In this document: positions 34,291 through 47,400 of the stretch, one piece after another
Layout: each line of letters begins with the position of its first letter
Numbering within the stretch: the stretch's first letter is position 1
Assembly (NCBI GenBank): GCA_030063045.1
Contig: JAQSEB010000017.1
Location: forward strand, 744,001 to 808,000
Direction: 5' to 3'
DNA length: 64,000 nucleotides
Origin: Pratylenchus scribneri
Lineage: Eukaryota > Nematoda > Chromadorea > Rhabditida > Pratylenchidae
The notes under the pieces: generated by a model
The model's input: the letters and a program-made list of their open reading frames with translations, nothing else
What the model was told of the DNA's origin: nothing
Databases searched by the model: none
Position numbers and translations under genes: made by a program

Positions 34291-35319
34291 TCACTTTAGT
34301 TTCTAGCTAATCCTACTCCGAAAACCAAATTGTAAAAATTTTTAATTTTTGTTGAATTTTTTGCGTTATCCATTAGACATTAGCATGGTGCAAAATTTTG
34401 ATAAATTTATCGAATTCGATTGAAGGAGGAGGAGGGGAAGGGAGGGACAGGGAGAGAGGCGAAAGAATCTTGCAAGAATTAAAAATAGTACCGGTTAGAT
34501 TTGTGTTTCATTCAGGTTAGATTTTTCTTTTCCAGTTAGATTTGTGTTTCATTCCGGTATTTTCCGAAAACAGAAAGAAATGGGAAATTTTATTGGATGA
34601 AGTAAAAATTAAAATAAAATAAAAATGCCATTGGGATTAGGAGTAAAATAAAAATAAAATCCAATTTTAAAATAAATTAAAAATAAAAAAATTAATATTT
34701 TTCGCCCGTCATTTCTTGATTGACGAGCACTCGCTGCACACAAACAAATTTGCAGGACAAAAAATTTTTTTGGTGGACCTAGATGGCAACAAACAAAACT
34801 GCTGATTACGAGCGCTCGTGAGCAGTTAATTTTTTTTGCCGGACATAAACCAAAAGCGGTGATAAATAATAAGTGGGGAGTGTAGCAGGACAAGAAAAAT
34901 GAGGGGAAGGAATTTTTGGGAAATTATGGAGGAATTGGAATTGGGGGGATCAGTCAATCATTTTTTCCTTCCCTAAATGGGCCAATTTGTTTGTTTGATG
35001 GTGCACATGAAAAATGGACTTTTTCCTGTAAAGTCTTAGAGCGGCCATCAAATTGATGGACTCAAAATTTTGGAGGCGAATTGCAGCCTTATCATCCACT
35101 ATAGCAGCAAACACAAAATTTTGGGTCCAAATTTTGGCCATAACCAAAAAAATGGCGGCGACATGACGGCGCCAATCGACCCCACTAATTTTTTGAATGC
35201 CCTCCCCCGGTCAAGGGTCGCTAACATCCAATGGGCCAATCTGCTGATCGGAGGCAAGGACCAAAAAAAGTTGGCGCCACTGGGGTCGTCGCATGAGCGT
35301 CCGCCCCAAAATTTGGCCA
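34291..35319. other. Intergenic region and distal vitellogenin promoter
   Basis: The stretch 34490-34560 has GTTAGATTTGTGTTTCATTC repeats related to those in vitellogenin intron 14. No coding exon recognised. A TTATCA (TGATAA on the minus strand) lies at 35089-35094. This matches the GATA-factor core of nematode vitellogenin promoters, but a 6-bp match is common by chance. Confidence 0.4.
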
Positions 35320-35327
35320 TATAAAAG
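35320..35327 (+). promoter_or_regulatory. TATA box of the vitellogenin gene
   Basis: TATAAAAG lies 156 bp before the ATG in a locally GC-richer stretch. This spacing allows a start site near 35350 and a 5' leader of about 130 bases. Highly expressed yolk genes commonly have a TATA box. No CTGATAA or TGTCAAT exact match is seen close by. Confidence 0.6.
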
Positions 35328-35482
35328 CGGGAGCATGAATTAGCCAAAATCATCACATCAAATCAACTCATCCAGTCTACAAAACAACAGCGACCAAACC
35401 AAAACAAATTGTGTGCCCAAAACCAGTGCTGAACATTGCCCGAGGACCCATCAACACACCGCGGACTGACCGACGAAACAAA

Positions 35483-38400
35483 ATGCGACCACTTCTCTTG
35501 TTGATGGCCGTTGGCCTCTGCCTCTTCGGCAATGTGGCCTTGGCCAAACAACACCAAAACCGGTTCCGATCGCCATTCAACAGCAATGAACAGGACACGG
35601 ATGGACAACAACAAAAAATGCGGGCCCCAGCTTTCCAACCCGGCCGCACCTACCAATTCCAATACAATGCCCAAATTGCCTCCGGCCTCATTGCCCAGGA
35701 CGAACAAAGCCAAGCGGATGCCCAACAAAAGGCCATCACCCGCATTCAGGCACAAGCCAAGATCACCTTTGGCTCGGAACGTCATGCCCAACTGTGCTTG
35801 CGCCAAATCCGAACTGGCCAGCTGAATGAACCCGTCGAGGATGAGCAACAAGTTCAGCCAATGAGCATCTTCGAACCGGTGAGAATGTTGGGAAAAGACA
35901 ATTAATGTGGATTGAAAACATTGGGGATAGATATTTAAGAGTGCCAAAATTGGGATAAATAGCATTTTGAGTTTCCCTAGGGGGAGCGAATAGTTTTTTG
36001 ATTGCCAAAATTTTGGTTAGACTTTATAATGCCTGGGGGAATTAATCTCATTTCAAGAGGGCCAAAATTGAGAGGGAATAAATCTAATTTCGAGTGCCAA
36101 CATTTCGATTAGTCTAAAAAATTTTTGAGCCATAAACCAATTCCAAATATGTTCAAAAATTATTCAATTTCATTTTATCCCTGATTTTGGGAAGTGCCTA
36201 AAAATTTATATAGCCAAAATTTTTTGGAATTGGCACTTTCAAGTTTCAAACAAATCAAAAATATTCAAATTCATTCATTTCTCCTTGAACATTCCCAGGC
36301 TATTTAATTTTATCCGGTAGCAAAAATTTAAGGCCAATTTGACATTATTTTTTTGGAATGATCCCTCAAATGAATGGTACAATTTTTGATCAAATCCAAT
36401 GGCAATTCCAAATTAGATTCCAGAGTTTTGGCATATTTTCGGAATTGATCATTTCAAAAATATGTTAACCAATTTATTCAAATTCAAATTGGTCCCTTTT
36501 CAAAAATAATTAGCATACATTTTGATCAAATTCAATGAGCCCTTCCTCTAAAAAATAAATTTCCAGGGCCAAAATTTAAGATCATTTTGTTCAAATTGGC
36601 CCCTTCAAAAATATTTCCACCAGTTTTGCTCATAAATCCAATGGGAATATTCCCTCAACTTCAAAATTAAATTCTATTAATTCAATTTTCCATTCATTTA
36701 TTCACAGAAACAAATTCCATCGGACAAGAAGCGCCTGCTGGAATGTTGCTGCCAATTTGACTATGCCGATGGGGTCATTGAACGCGTCCAATTCGACCAA
36801 GAGGACGAGACCTGGTCCAAGAACATGAAGAGGGGCGTCCTCCAAATGATCCAGCTGAATTTGAAGCGGAACAATGCCCAAGGATTGCGCAACGAAATGA
36901 ACGACCAACAACAAGGCGAGGAGGACCAAGATGAGGACAATGAACAAGAAAATGGCCAACAACAGGACAAGGACACACTCGCAATGAGCTTCAACATCCC
37001 TGAGGTGAAAATGCGGGAGAGGAAAGGGGATACTAATATTTGAAGGGGAAATTGAGATGCAGATTAGGGCTTTATTGTAAGCGGAATTGGCCATTTTGGA
37101 ATAGGAATCAATAGGCAAAAGGGAATTCGATGGACTCATCCGTAAATGGATTGACACCTTTGTTAGGAGGAATTTAGGGAATTGGCCCTTTTGAAAGGGA
37201 ATGCGCTTATTAAATAAAGAATTTCTGGGGTTTCGGGATTAAGCCTTTACCTCATTGGTCCTTTGAAGGGGAATTTGAATAAAATGGTCCACTAAAAGAG
37301 AGAATTGAACTTTGAAAAGGGTTTGGACTTATTGAAAAAGAGGGAGAATTCGATAGGCTTTGGGCTCTCATAGAAAGGTGATTTTGGGAGGAATGGCCCA
37401 TTTAAATGGGAATTTAATGGTTTATTAAAGGAAGAAAAGGGAAGATTTAAGATGATTAGGTTACCAATATTTTGTTGAAAATTTTTTTGAGAATTTGGCC
37501 AATTCATTAGGCACAAAAATGTCTCACAAAACTATTCAAATTTGACCATTTTAACTTTAAAAAAGATTCAAATTCTCTTTAAGAATTCCTAAATTTGAAT
37601 ATTTAATAAACTTCTGAGCCATTTTGGGAAAAATTATTCAATCCCTTCTAATCATTTCATTTTTCCCTTCACAGATTGCCGTTGAAGGCCAATGCCAAAC
37701 ACAATACACCATCAACACGGCCAACCCATCGCAACGTTGCACACCGGATGACCAAACTCCATGCTCGTTCAATGTGACCAAGTCCATCAATTTCAAGCAG
37801 GTCAGTGTCCCCAGTCCCCATCAAATTTGGGCTTTTTAATAATCCAATTAAATATTTTTGACCAAATTCCAATTAAAGTTTTTCGGCCTATTTTATAATT
37901 CTATTCCAATTTTTCCATTTTTTTGCCTTTTTTTGGCTTCCTTTAAAAATAGAATTAATTTTTTTGATCTTTTTAAAAATCCAAAATTGAATAAATATTT
38001 TTTTTGACCTTTTCAAAAAATTCATTCAAATTTTTTAGTGTTCCAAAATTGCGGATGTTGCCTTCGGCTACCAAACCCAACAACAACAGCCACAATGTGC
38101 CCAATGCCAACAACAATTCCAGGAACAAATACAACAAGAAGGATGCCCTCGCGGAAATTGCTTCTTCAACGCCGCTGGCCAATCCCAATCCAATGCGCAA
38201 CATCCATGTGCCAAATGTGACCCGAAGGAAGTCAAGGAACAGAAGGTGAGCAATTTTGGGACCATTAAAATAATTATAGGAAGCATTTAATGGAAAATCT
38301 TTTTTAAAAGGTGCCAAAAATGTAAGCAAAGAATGGCCAAAAATGCCATTAAAATTATGCCAAAATCTGTTGGGGGAAAGAATGGGACCAAATTTTAATC

Positions 38401-41400
38401 TAATTTATCTCAAAAGATGGCAACCAAATTTTTACCGAATTAAACAGAAAATTTGCATGAAATCCAACCAAATTTTTCTCAAAAATTAAGCCAAAATTTC
38501 ACACAAAATCAAAGCAGATTTATGCATACAGTTTCAGGGAAACATTCCACAAAATGCCATTTTATTATATCAAAAGATTTATTAGGCCAAAAATAGCAAT
38601 AGAACAGGATAAATTTAAAAGACAAAGATTTGGTTCAAAAATAGCACAAAAAAGATCCCAAAATTCATTCCCATTTAAAAATGGCACAAAATTCTCATAC
38701 CAAAATTAATCAATTATCCCATCATTTATGTAGGTTGACCGTACCACCGTTCTGCGCTATGTGCTCAAATGTGGCTCAGAAAGCAGCCGAAAGTCGGAAG
38801 AAAAGTGCCAAAATTGTTGCCAACTGGAACGCACCGAACTGCTGTCCCAATATGTGTACAAAAATTCCAAAGTGGAGAATGGCCAATACGGCTCGGCGAT
38901 GCACACCGTGGTGTCGGCCCAACTTCAACTCAGACAAGTGGAACAACAACAAGAGCAAGTGCCAACCCAAAGTGCCAGCCAGGATGAATCGCTGATGTAC
39001 TCCAATGAATGGGAGACGGAGGAGAAACGATTCTATATGGTAGGCGCGGATTTGAGGGGATTCATTGAACCGTAGGGAATCAAAAAATCGCTTCAGGCAT
39101 AATTCGGGGAATTTTCGGCCATATTTTTACCAAAAATGCCTCAGGCATTAACTGGGAGAATTTTGACCATTTTTTAATTTTAAAATTGCCTCAAACATTA
39201 ATTTTCAATTATTGATTTTCAACATTTTTCTCTACAAAAAATTCTACTTCAAATAATTTCTGAACCTTCAAAATTCATTTTTTTGAACAATTTCCACAAT
39301 TTTTCTTTTCAAAAGGACAAAATTTAATTTAGTTGGAATTTTGGAATGTCATTTAAATTTTTTTAAAATTAATTTCTAAATTTTACCCTTTCAATCAATA
39401 AAAATTCTCTTTTAAATAAATTTCGGGTTCCTTTTAAATTTATTTTTTCCCACCTTATCAAATTTTTACTAATCATTCATTATATCCCCATTTTTGTACA
39501 GTACGGCGACGATCAATATCCGGACCCGAAAAGCCAACCATTCCAGCAAGTGCCAAAAGTGAACCAAGCCGGCCAAGCATTGCGCAAATTGGTCCAGGCC
39601 ACCCAAGACCAACAACAGGGAATTGAACCACAACAGGCCATTGAACTGCAAAAGTTGGTCCAAATGTTGCGGATGAGCTCCGGGCAGGACCTTCAACAAA
39701 TCCAACAACACACAGTCAACCAACACGAACAACAGGACCGACAAAAGGCCAAGCAAATTTTCATGGATGCGCTGGCCACATGCGGAACAAGAAATTGTGT
39801 GAAAAAGCTGGCGGAACAAATCAAGAAGGAGGCAAGTGGTTTTTTTTGGGGGGGGGGGGGGGATTGGGGAGAAAATTTGATAAAGAAAAATGCCAAAATG
39901 AGGATAAATTTACTTTTATTTTAAATATACAATTTAATTGATAAAAATGCAAAGAAAATATTAGAGGAATTTGTAAAAGAAAAAGTCGAATAAAAATGCC
40001 AAAAAATCGGCTTAAATTTAAGGCAATTTAATTGAAATTGACAAAAAAAAGTGAATTTTTCCATGCAATTCCACCCAAAATAAAACTAAATTCAAAATCC
40101 ACCAATTTCAAATTCGATATTTTTCGATCATTAAATTTCTAAAAATTTATACTAAATTCTGAAAATTCAGACAAATTTAAAAAGCTTTCAAGGTTTACTA
40201 CAATTTTGGCAATTTTAAACAATTCGAAATTCTGAATTAATTTCATAAAATTTTGATGCGTTAAATTCCAAAATTTTTAATTTTCCAATCTAAAATTTTA
40301 ATTCTTTTCATCCAATTAAAATGAGTGGTATATTTGGCATTTTTAGGCAAATCTTTAAAAAAAACCATACAAGAAATTATTAAAAAGGCTAAATTGTGGA
40401 ATGAATGCAAAAATAAAATTAATAAATGAATCCAAAAATTGGCATTTTCTTTAGCATTTTAGGGCAATTTACCATTTTTCGATTTCAAAAATAAATTATC
40501 GAATCCAAATTTCAATTTTCAGGACATGTCCACCCTCAAATGCGCCCAATCCTTGAACCAACTGACCAATTTGCCGGCTCCATCCGACCAAATTGTCCAA
40601 ATCGTCCAACATTTGTGCACCCAATCCGAACGGGTCAAGCAGTGTCCGGCACTGCGCCAATCCTGCTGGCTCACATTCGGTGCGCTGGTCAACGAATTGT
40701 GCCAGCACAAAACGCAAAAGAGTGCTCAACAAAGTGTTTACGGCATGCAATCCGGATTCGCCCAACAGGAACAATGCTCAGCGGACAAAAAGCAACAATA
40801 CAAACAGGTAAGGGAATAATTAATTACCAATTTGATGAGTAAGGGGAATAATTTTATAGCGGAATTTACCATTTGGGAAGGAACAATTTGATCTTTTTGA
40901 GTGGCCTGCTGGGCCAATAATGCCGGCATCATTCATTTTTTACCCAGAAAAATTTGAATTTTTATTTCTAAAAATTTTTGTAAATTCACAAAAATAATTG
41001 CCGATATTCCTTTCGATTTTTGAGTAATTTTCAATTTTAACTCAAGATTTCGGCATTTTTATTATGTGGATTGGCATTCTCAGAGGGCAAATTTTAGATC
41101 GACAAAAAATCAAATTTAATATTTTAGGCGAATTTTTTGTTTTTTTGGCTCAATTCTGTGGCAATAATTTTATGGAATTTTAATTTTTTGCCAATTTTAA
41201 AATTGAATTTTATCCAATTTCCGGGGGCCAAATTCCAAATTGTTTTGGAATTTTTTCTGGCGATAAAATTCATAATATTTCCCAAATTTAGGCTTTATCA
41301 CTCACATTTTTGTCAATTTTAGAATTTTGGCTTTCAACTTTTGGGTCAATCCCATAATTTTTTGGTCAATAAAATTCATTCCTTCCTTCTTCAGACAATG

Positions 41401-44400
41401 CTGAACGAATTCAAAAACTCCGAAACCACCACCCAAAAAGTGTTGGCCTTGAGCGCACTTGGAAATGCCGGAATCGACACGTCCACCCCGCAATTGGCCG
41501 AAATCATCAAGGACAAACAGGAACAACGCGTTGTCCGTGTCAAGGCCATCGATGCCCTCCGACGTTTGCGCACCCAACAGCCACGGCAAATCCAACAAAT
41601 TTTGTTGCCAATCTTCCAGAACACCCACGAACAACCCGGTAAATTTTGCATTTTCACATATGAATAAGAATTAGTTTGAGCAAAATTGATATCATTTTAT
41701 ATGGCTGTGATTGGGTTTAATTGATTAGAGAATGAATTAAAGATTTTATTGGTAAAATAGACAAAAAATTATGGGTAAAATGGCAAAATAGGGGTCTTTT
41801 CATTCTGGCTTCCTTTTTTGGCAAATTTCATTTTTTCGACATTTAATTTTTTTTGATACTTACATTTTTGACCATTTTCAGTTTAAATTTTTGGCCAATT
41901 TCAGTTCATTTTTTGACCATACTTATTTTTGTTTTTTTTCCATAATAATAGTAAAGTTTTAGCCGATAAATTGGCACTAACTTTAGGCCTAATCAATACA
42001 TTTCCCATAACCAATTTTGAACAATATTCCCATTTAATCAATCATTTCCCAATTCCCTCTATTGCAGAAGTGCGAACGGCAGCATTTGCCATCCTCATGT
42101 ACACTTTGCCGGAACAGGCCGTCCTCGACCAACTGGCCTACACCATTAGCCAAGAGCCCAACAAACAAGTGCAGGCATTTGCCTACAAGACGATGAAAAT
42201 GTTGGCCAATTCCCAAAATCCGGTGCATGAACAATTGTGAGTTCAAATTTTTTAGCCATCAAAGGGGAAATGGCACGACTTGAAGCCATTCTTTTAGCCA
42301 TATTTCAAAAAGGAAGCGGTCAATTCAGGAAGGCAATATGCCATTTGAAAGCCTTAAATGGCCTCTAAAAAGTGGCAATAATTTTGTGAAAATTTTAAAC
42401 ATTTTGTAGAATAGGTGGCTTTATTACACTCAAAGGCGTGTAACTCTTATTTAAAACTTAAAATTCATCAAATTTGAAAATGCCAAATTGTAGAGGATAC
42501 TTTGGGCTTTCAAATTGTATAAAATTTTTCCATTTAGCATTTGCCTCGTCGAGATATAGTCAAAAGAATGGCACAGTTTCCTCTCGGAAATTCCAATTCC
42601 AACAAAAACATTTTTTATGTTGCCAAAAATATTTTTAATTTTAATCTTGCCAAAATTAGAAATACCAATGCCAAGAAAAAACATTTTTAAATTCACCACT
42701 AAAAATTTTTCAGCTCCAAACATGCCAAAAACGCATTGAAACTGGCCAACGTCGACGAACAACAATTGCGGGCCAGCGGAAAATGGGAAATTCCAACTTG
42801 CTCAAAACAACAACAAGAAGGATTGTTCATCAGTTTGGCCACCACCATCTCGCAACGATCCTCCCTGCCAGCCTATGCACACGCTCAAATCGACTCGGTG
42901 CTCAACGACCAATTCCACATCAACGATTTGAAAGTGTACATGATGCAACAGGATGCGGAACATTGGTCAGTTAATTAGATATTTATTCTTGAGGAATTAA
43001 TATTAGCTCAATTTCATATTCGAGATTAAGTTTCGGGCCTTTGGGAATTCATTGACTTTTTTATTTTGGATTTTAGGCCTCATCGTCAAATTCTTTGACT
43101 ATTTCCATTTATGATTTGCCCACATTAATTTTGGCAAATTTTAATTAAGCCTTTGATTTTGGAATAAACCTCCACAGATTTTGAGTTAAGCCTCCAGTCA
43201 TTTTTACCTTTTGAATTAAGCTCTTACTAAGAGATTTTGGCTACATTGGGTTAAGCTTTAAGGGAATCCTTTGGCCATTTTGATTTTGGAGATTTTGGAT
43301 TAAGTCCAAAGGGATTTTAGATTAAGCCTTTCGGTAAATTCGGCATTCGGCTCTCCCAGAGCATTTTCTGATCATTTTAATATAATTAATTTCACAGGTA
43401 TGAACAAGCCGGCTACCAATTCGGCGCTTTCTCCACCAAAAAGACCCGAGGCCAACGCCGCTCATCCGATGATGAATCCTCCTCGGACACCATCGAATAC
43501 AACGAGAACAGCCGTCAATCCCTCCGGAACATCTACACCGCATTGGGCATCAAAAGCCGACGCTCTTACCCAACATCAACTGCCCAAAACCAACAACAAC
43601 AAGGCCAGCAGCCATTCGCCATGGCCTGCTTGCGCATTTCGGACGTGGACACGGCATGCATTGCCCTCGACGAACAGGCCGGACCCGAACAAATGGGTGC
43701 ACCAATCCAAGCAGTGTTGGACTCGCTGAAGAGTGGCCAAAAACCAAGTCTGGCCCGCATCTTCCAATTCGTCCAAGACGGTCAGCAAATTCGGTCGACA
43801 ATGGCCATTAGCTTGTTGGAGAAGGAGGCGGTGATCCCGATGGCATTGGGCATCCCACTCCGGATGACGAACACTGTTCCAGTGCTGGCAACGATTCAAG
43901 GAACGGCCAAAATTGAGCGAGCAGAAAGTGGCCACGGCCCCAATGCTTTCAAGATCAAAATCGAGGCTCGACCAATGGTCAATGGAGTCCACATCCAGAA
44001 AATGGTAAGCAATTTGTGGAGTTATGGGGGATGGGGGAAGGGAAGGAACTGGGCCTAAAATGTCATTTGGCCACATTAAACTATTAAGCCATTTGGTCAC
44101 AATATGCTGGGAGTCCATTAGGCCAAATTAAACTAGGAGGTCTCTGGCCACATTTAACTAGGAGGCCTTTTGGCCACATTAAACTAGGAGGTCTCTGGCC
44201 ACATTTAACTAGGAGGCCTTTTGGTTGCATTTACCTGAAAGGCAATTTGGCCGCTTTAGATTTTATTTTTGGTTTAAATTTGGCCAAAAAACAATCAAAA
44301 ATTTTCCCTCTACAGGAAGCCTGGACCCCCTTCTTGGTTTCCGGCGTTGAGTCGATCCGCTCCGTTGAGGCCAACATTCCACTGAACGTTGAACTCTCCA

Positions 44401-47400
44401 ACAACAACCAACACGGACTTCAAGCCAAAGTGAAAGTGCCAGAAGGAAACACCAAATTATTCGGTGCCCACTCCCTACCAGTGTCCTACTGCGGTGAGGT
44501 CCAACAATCCAGCGGATTGGTGAATGAACCACGACATGTCCGGGCAATCCAAAATCCAAAACTCAACCGCCAACAACACGAGAAGAACACCGTTGTGGGT
44601 CAACAAAGTTTCGGCATTCCACTGCATGTTCAAGGTGGGTACCATTTGTGGATTTAATTAATAATCTAGGGCTTTTAAATGTCCTATTTCCTTTCAAAAA
44701 TTGCCAAAAAACGGTCCAGTTTCTATTCAAAAATGCCCTAAAATACTTTACTTTCCTTCAAAAATCCCTAAAAGGCCCAATTTTATTTCAAAAATTCCCA
44801 AAAATTCATTATTTTCACTTCTAAAATGCATAAAAAGTTCAAATTCCCTTTAAAAACTCAAATTAATAATTTTCCTTTCAATAATATTCAAATCTCCCAT
44901 TTTAGCCCACTACCACTGGCCTTCTCAGCCATCCAGCTTCCCCGAATTCACGCAAATGTTGATGGCCACCGAGAACGCAATCCATGTAACCTGCAAGTCC
45001 ACCCAAAGCAGCCCGCAAGAAGTTATCTTCCGACTCAATGGTGAACATTTCCAGCCTGACAACCAGAATCAACACCTTGAAATGAGCCAAAGCCTCAATG
45101 ACTTCTACGCCAGCAAATTTGAGCAAGCCGATTCGGATGAAAACGACTATGAGGTGAGAAAAGAGGGAATTTGGGTGGTTGGTTGAATTCAATTTTCAAG
45201 TGAATATTAGCTTTAAACTTTAGCAATTTTTATGCCATTTTATGTACAATGCAGATTTCGGATGAATTAATTAGAAAGAATTAATTTGGATTTAATTGGA
45301 GCACAAAAAGTTTTAATCAAAAAGTGTCAAAATAGGCCAAAATCCATCAATTTTCATATTTTTGGCCTTAGCCTTTTGGCCATTTATGTTTTTAATAAAT
45401 CATTTTGATAAAATGCTCTCATGAAAAAGCTTAATTCATTACGAAAATTAAATTAATAGCTCAAAAAATTACTGACTGATATTTAGGCCATATTGGCCAT
45501 TATAAAAACGATTCTTTTTAATTTTCAATTCCACAGGACTACCAACAAGAGGACAATAACCAACGAGGCCAAAAGCTCCAGAACTTCTTGACCACCTACC
45601 AGCCACGAAAACAATACAAACATGGTCTGAAGGCAACAGTGCTGACCATTGGTGGTGTCAAGGAATTCCGTGCCAGCGCCGAAGTGCAGGCCCACTGCGA
45701 TGCCAAACTCCAAGTTTGCCAAGTGCAAATGGACGCCCAACGCAACAAAATCGGCAGTGAACAACAACGCTGGACAATGCAGGCCAAAGCCCAATTGGTA
45801 TTGCCCGAGACGGTGAGCTCAACATCGGAAATGGCCCAATTGATTGCCGAGAAGAATGCCAAATTCGCATGCAAGGCCGAATGCCAATGGGGCGCAGACC
45901 AGAAGCAAAAGATCCAAATTCGGATCCAAGGCGAGCAGGTCCAACGGTCGGCATGGAGGCAACAATTGCAGCAGCAAGGAAACAGCCGTCAACAACAACA
46001 GGAACAACAGCGGCTGAAACGACGCAGTGCATTTTTGAACAAATTCGATTTGGAGGCACAATACCAAGGGTTGAAACCATCCACCCAAAATACATTCGCA
46101 CGGGCATTGGAGCTGGTCAAATCCGCCTACTATTGGAACACAAATTCCGAGCTGATCCCATTCAACCAACGCCAACAACAGAATGGACAAGAGAATGGAA
46201 AGGTGAGGAAATTGGGGAGGATTTTTTGGGAGTTTAGATTTGGATTTTTGAATTGGATTTGATCTATAGGAGAAGATAACTTGTGTTTTATGGATTTGTG
46301 TTTCCCTCCAATTAAATTTCTCCTAGGATCAAATCTAAATCCAAAATCCAACTCTATCAAAGTGGGAAAAAAATCATTCCGGAAAAATAAATTTAACCAT
46401 TCTTTCCGGAAAACAAAAAACTAACCGGACTGAAACACAAATTTATCCATTCTTTCCGGAAAATACATATCTCAGTCAGAATGAAACACAAATTTATCCA
46501 TTCTTCCCGGAAAATACAAATCTAACCGGAATGAAAAACATTTCTAACCGGAAAATACAAATCTAACCCAGAATGAAACACAAATCTAACCGGAAAATAC
46601 CAATTTAACCATTTCTTCCAGAAAAAACAAAAGAAAATAAAACTTTCCACAAATCTAACTTATACTAATTTCATTCAAACAAACATAGATCCTTGCTACA
46701 ATGGTCATCGACCCGATCACCCAAAAGCACGCCAACATTTCGGTCAAAACACCCAGCCAACTGGTCCGGCTTCAGCAAATCCAATTGCCAATCCAGGCGC
46801 GCCCTTTCCCCTTGGTCCGCCAGAATGCGCAGAGCATCCGATCCATCGGCCAATTCATTGGGCGCCAGGAGTTGATGAGCCGAGCTGAATGCACCGTCGA
46901 CGGCAACCGCGTGAACACATTCGGTCAGATTTTTGGCAAATTTTCAAAAAATAATCCTTTTGGCATTTTTAGACAACCAGGAATACAGCTCGCCCCTGTC
47001 CACCAAATGCTACTCAGTTTTGGCCAAAGACTGCGGCTCCGACCAATCCGACTTTGTTGTGCTGATGAAGGCCCTCCAACAAGGCAAAAATGGCCAAAAG
47101 GTAGGAGGAAATTCGAAGGAAATTAATTTAATCTTTGACATTTGCAGAAGTTGAAAGTGATTTCCCCAATGGCCACCATCGAATGCCAGACCAAATCATG
47201 TGCCAATGGCCAATGCAAATCCCAATCGGAACAACGCGCCGGTGAACAAATCCAATGTGAAGTGAACGGACAAACCGTCAAAACCGATGACGAATCCCAA
47301 TATGTGGACTTCAACAATGCCCAAAAGAGTGATGTTACGGTCCATGTGCCCGGTGCCATCTCCGTCCGATTCAATGGTCGAAAGGCATGGTTGAAAGTGA

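Noticed and set aside
33532..34310. Many short open frames on both strands (FALSGKCSPKC / FWRTFSRKGK peptides)
   Set aside because: All are translations of the 35-bp minisatellite, with no start context or splice structure.
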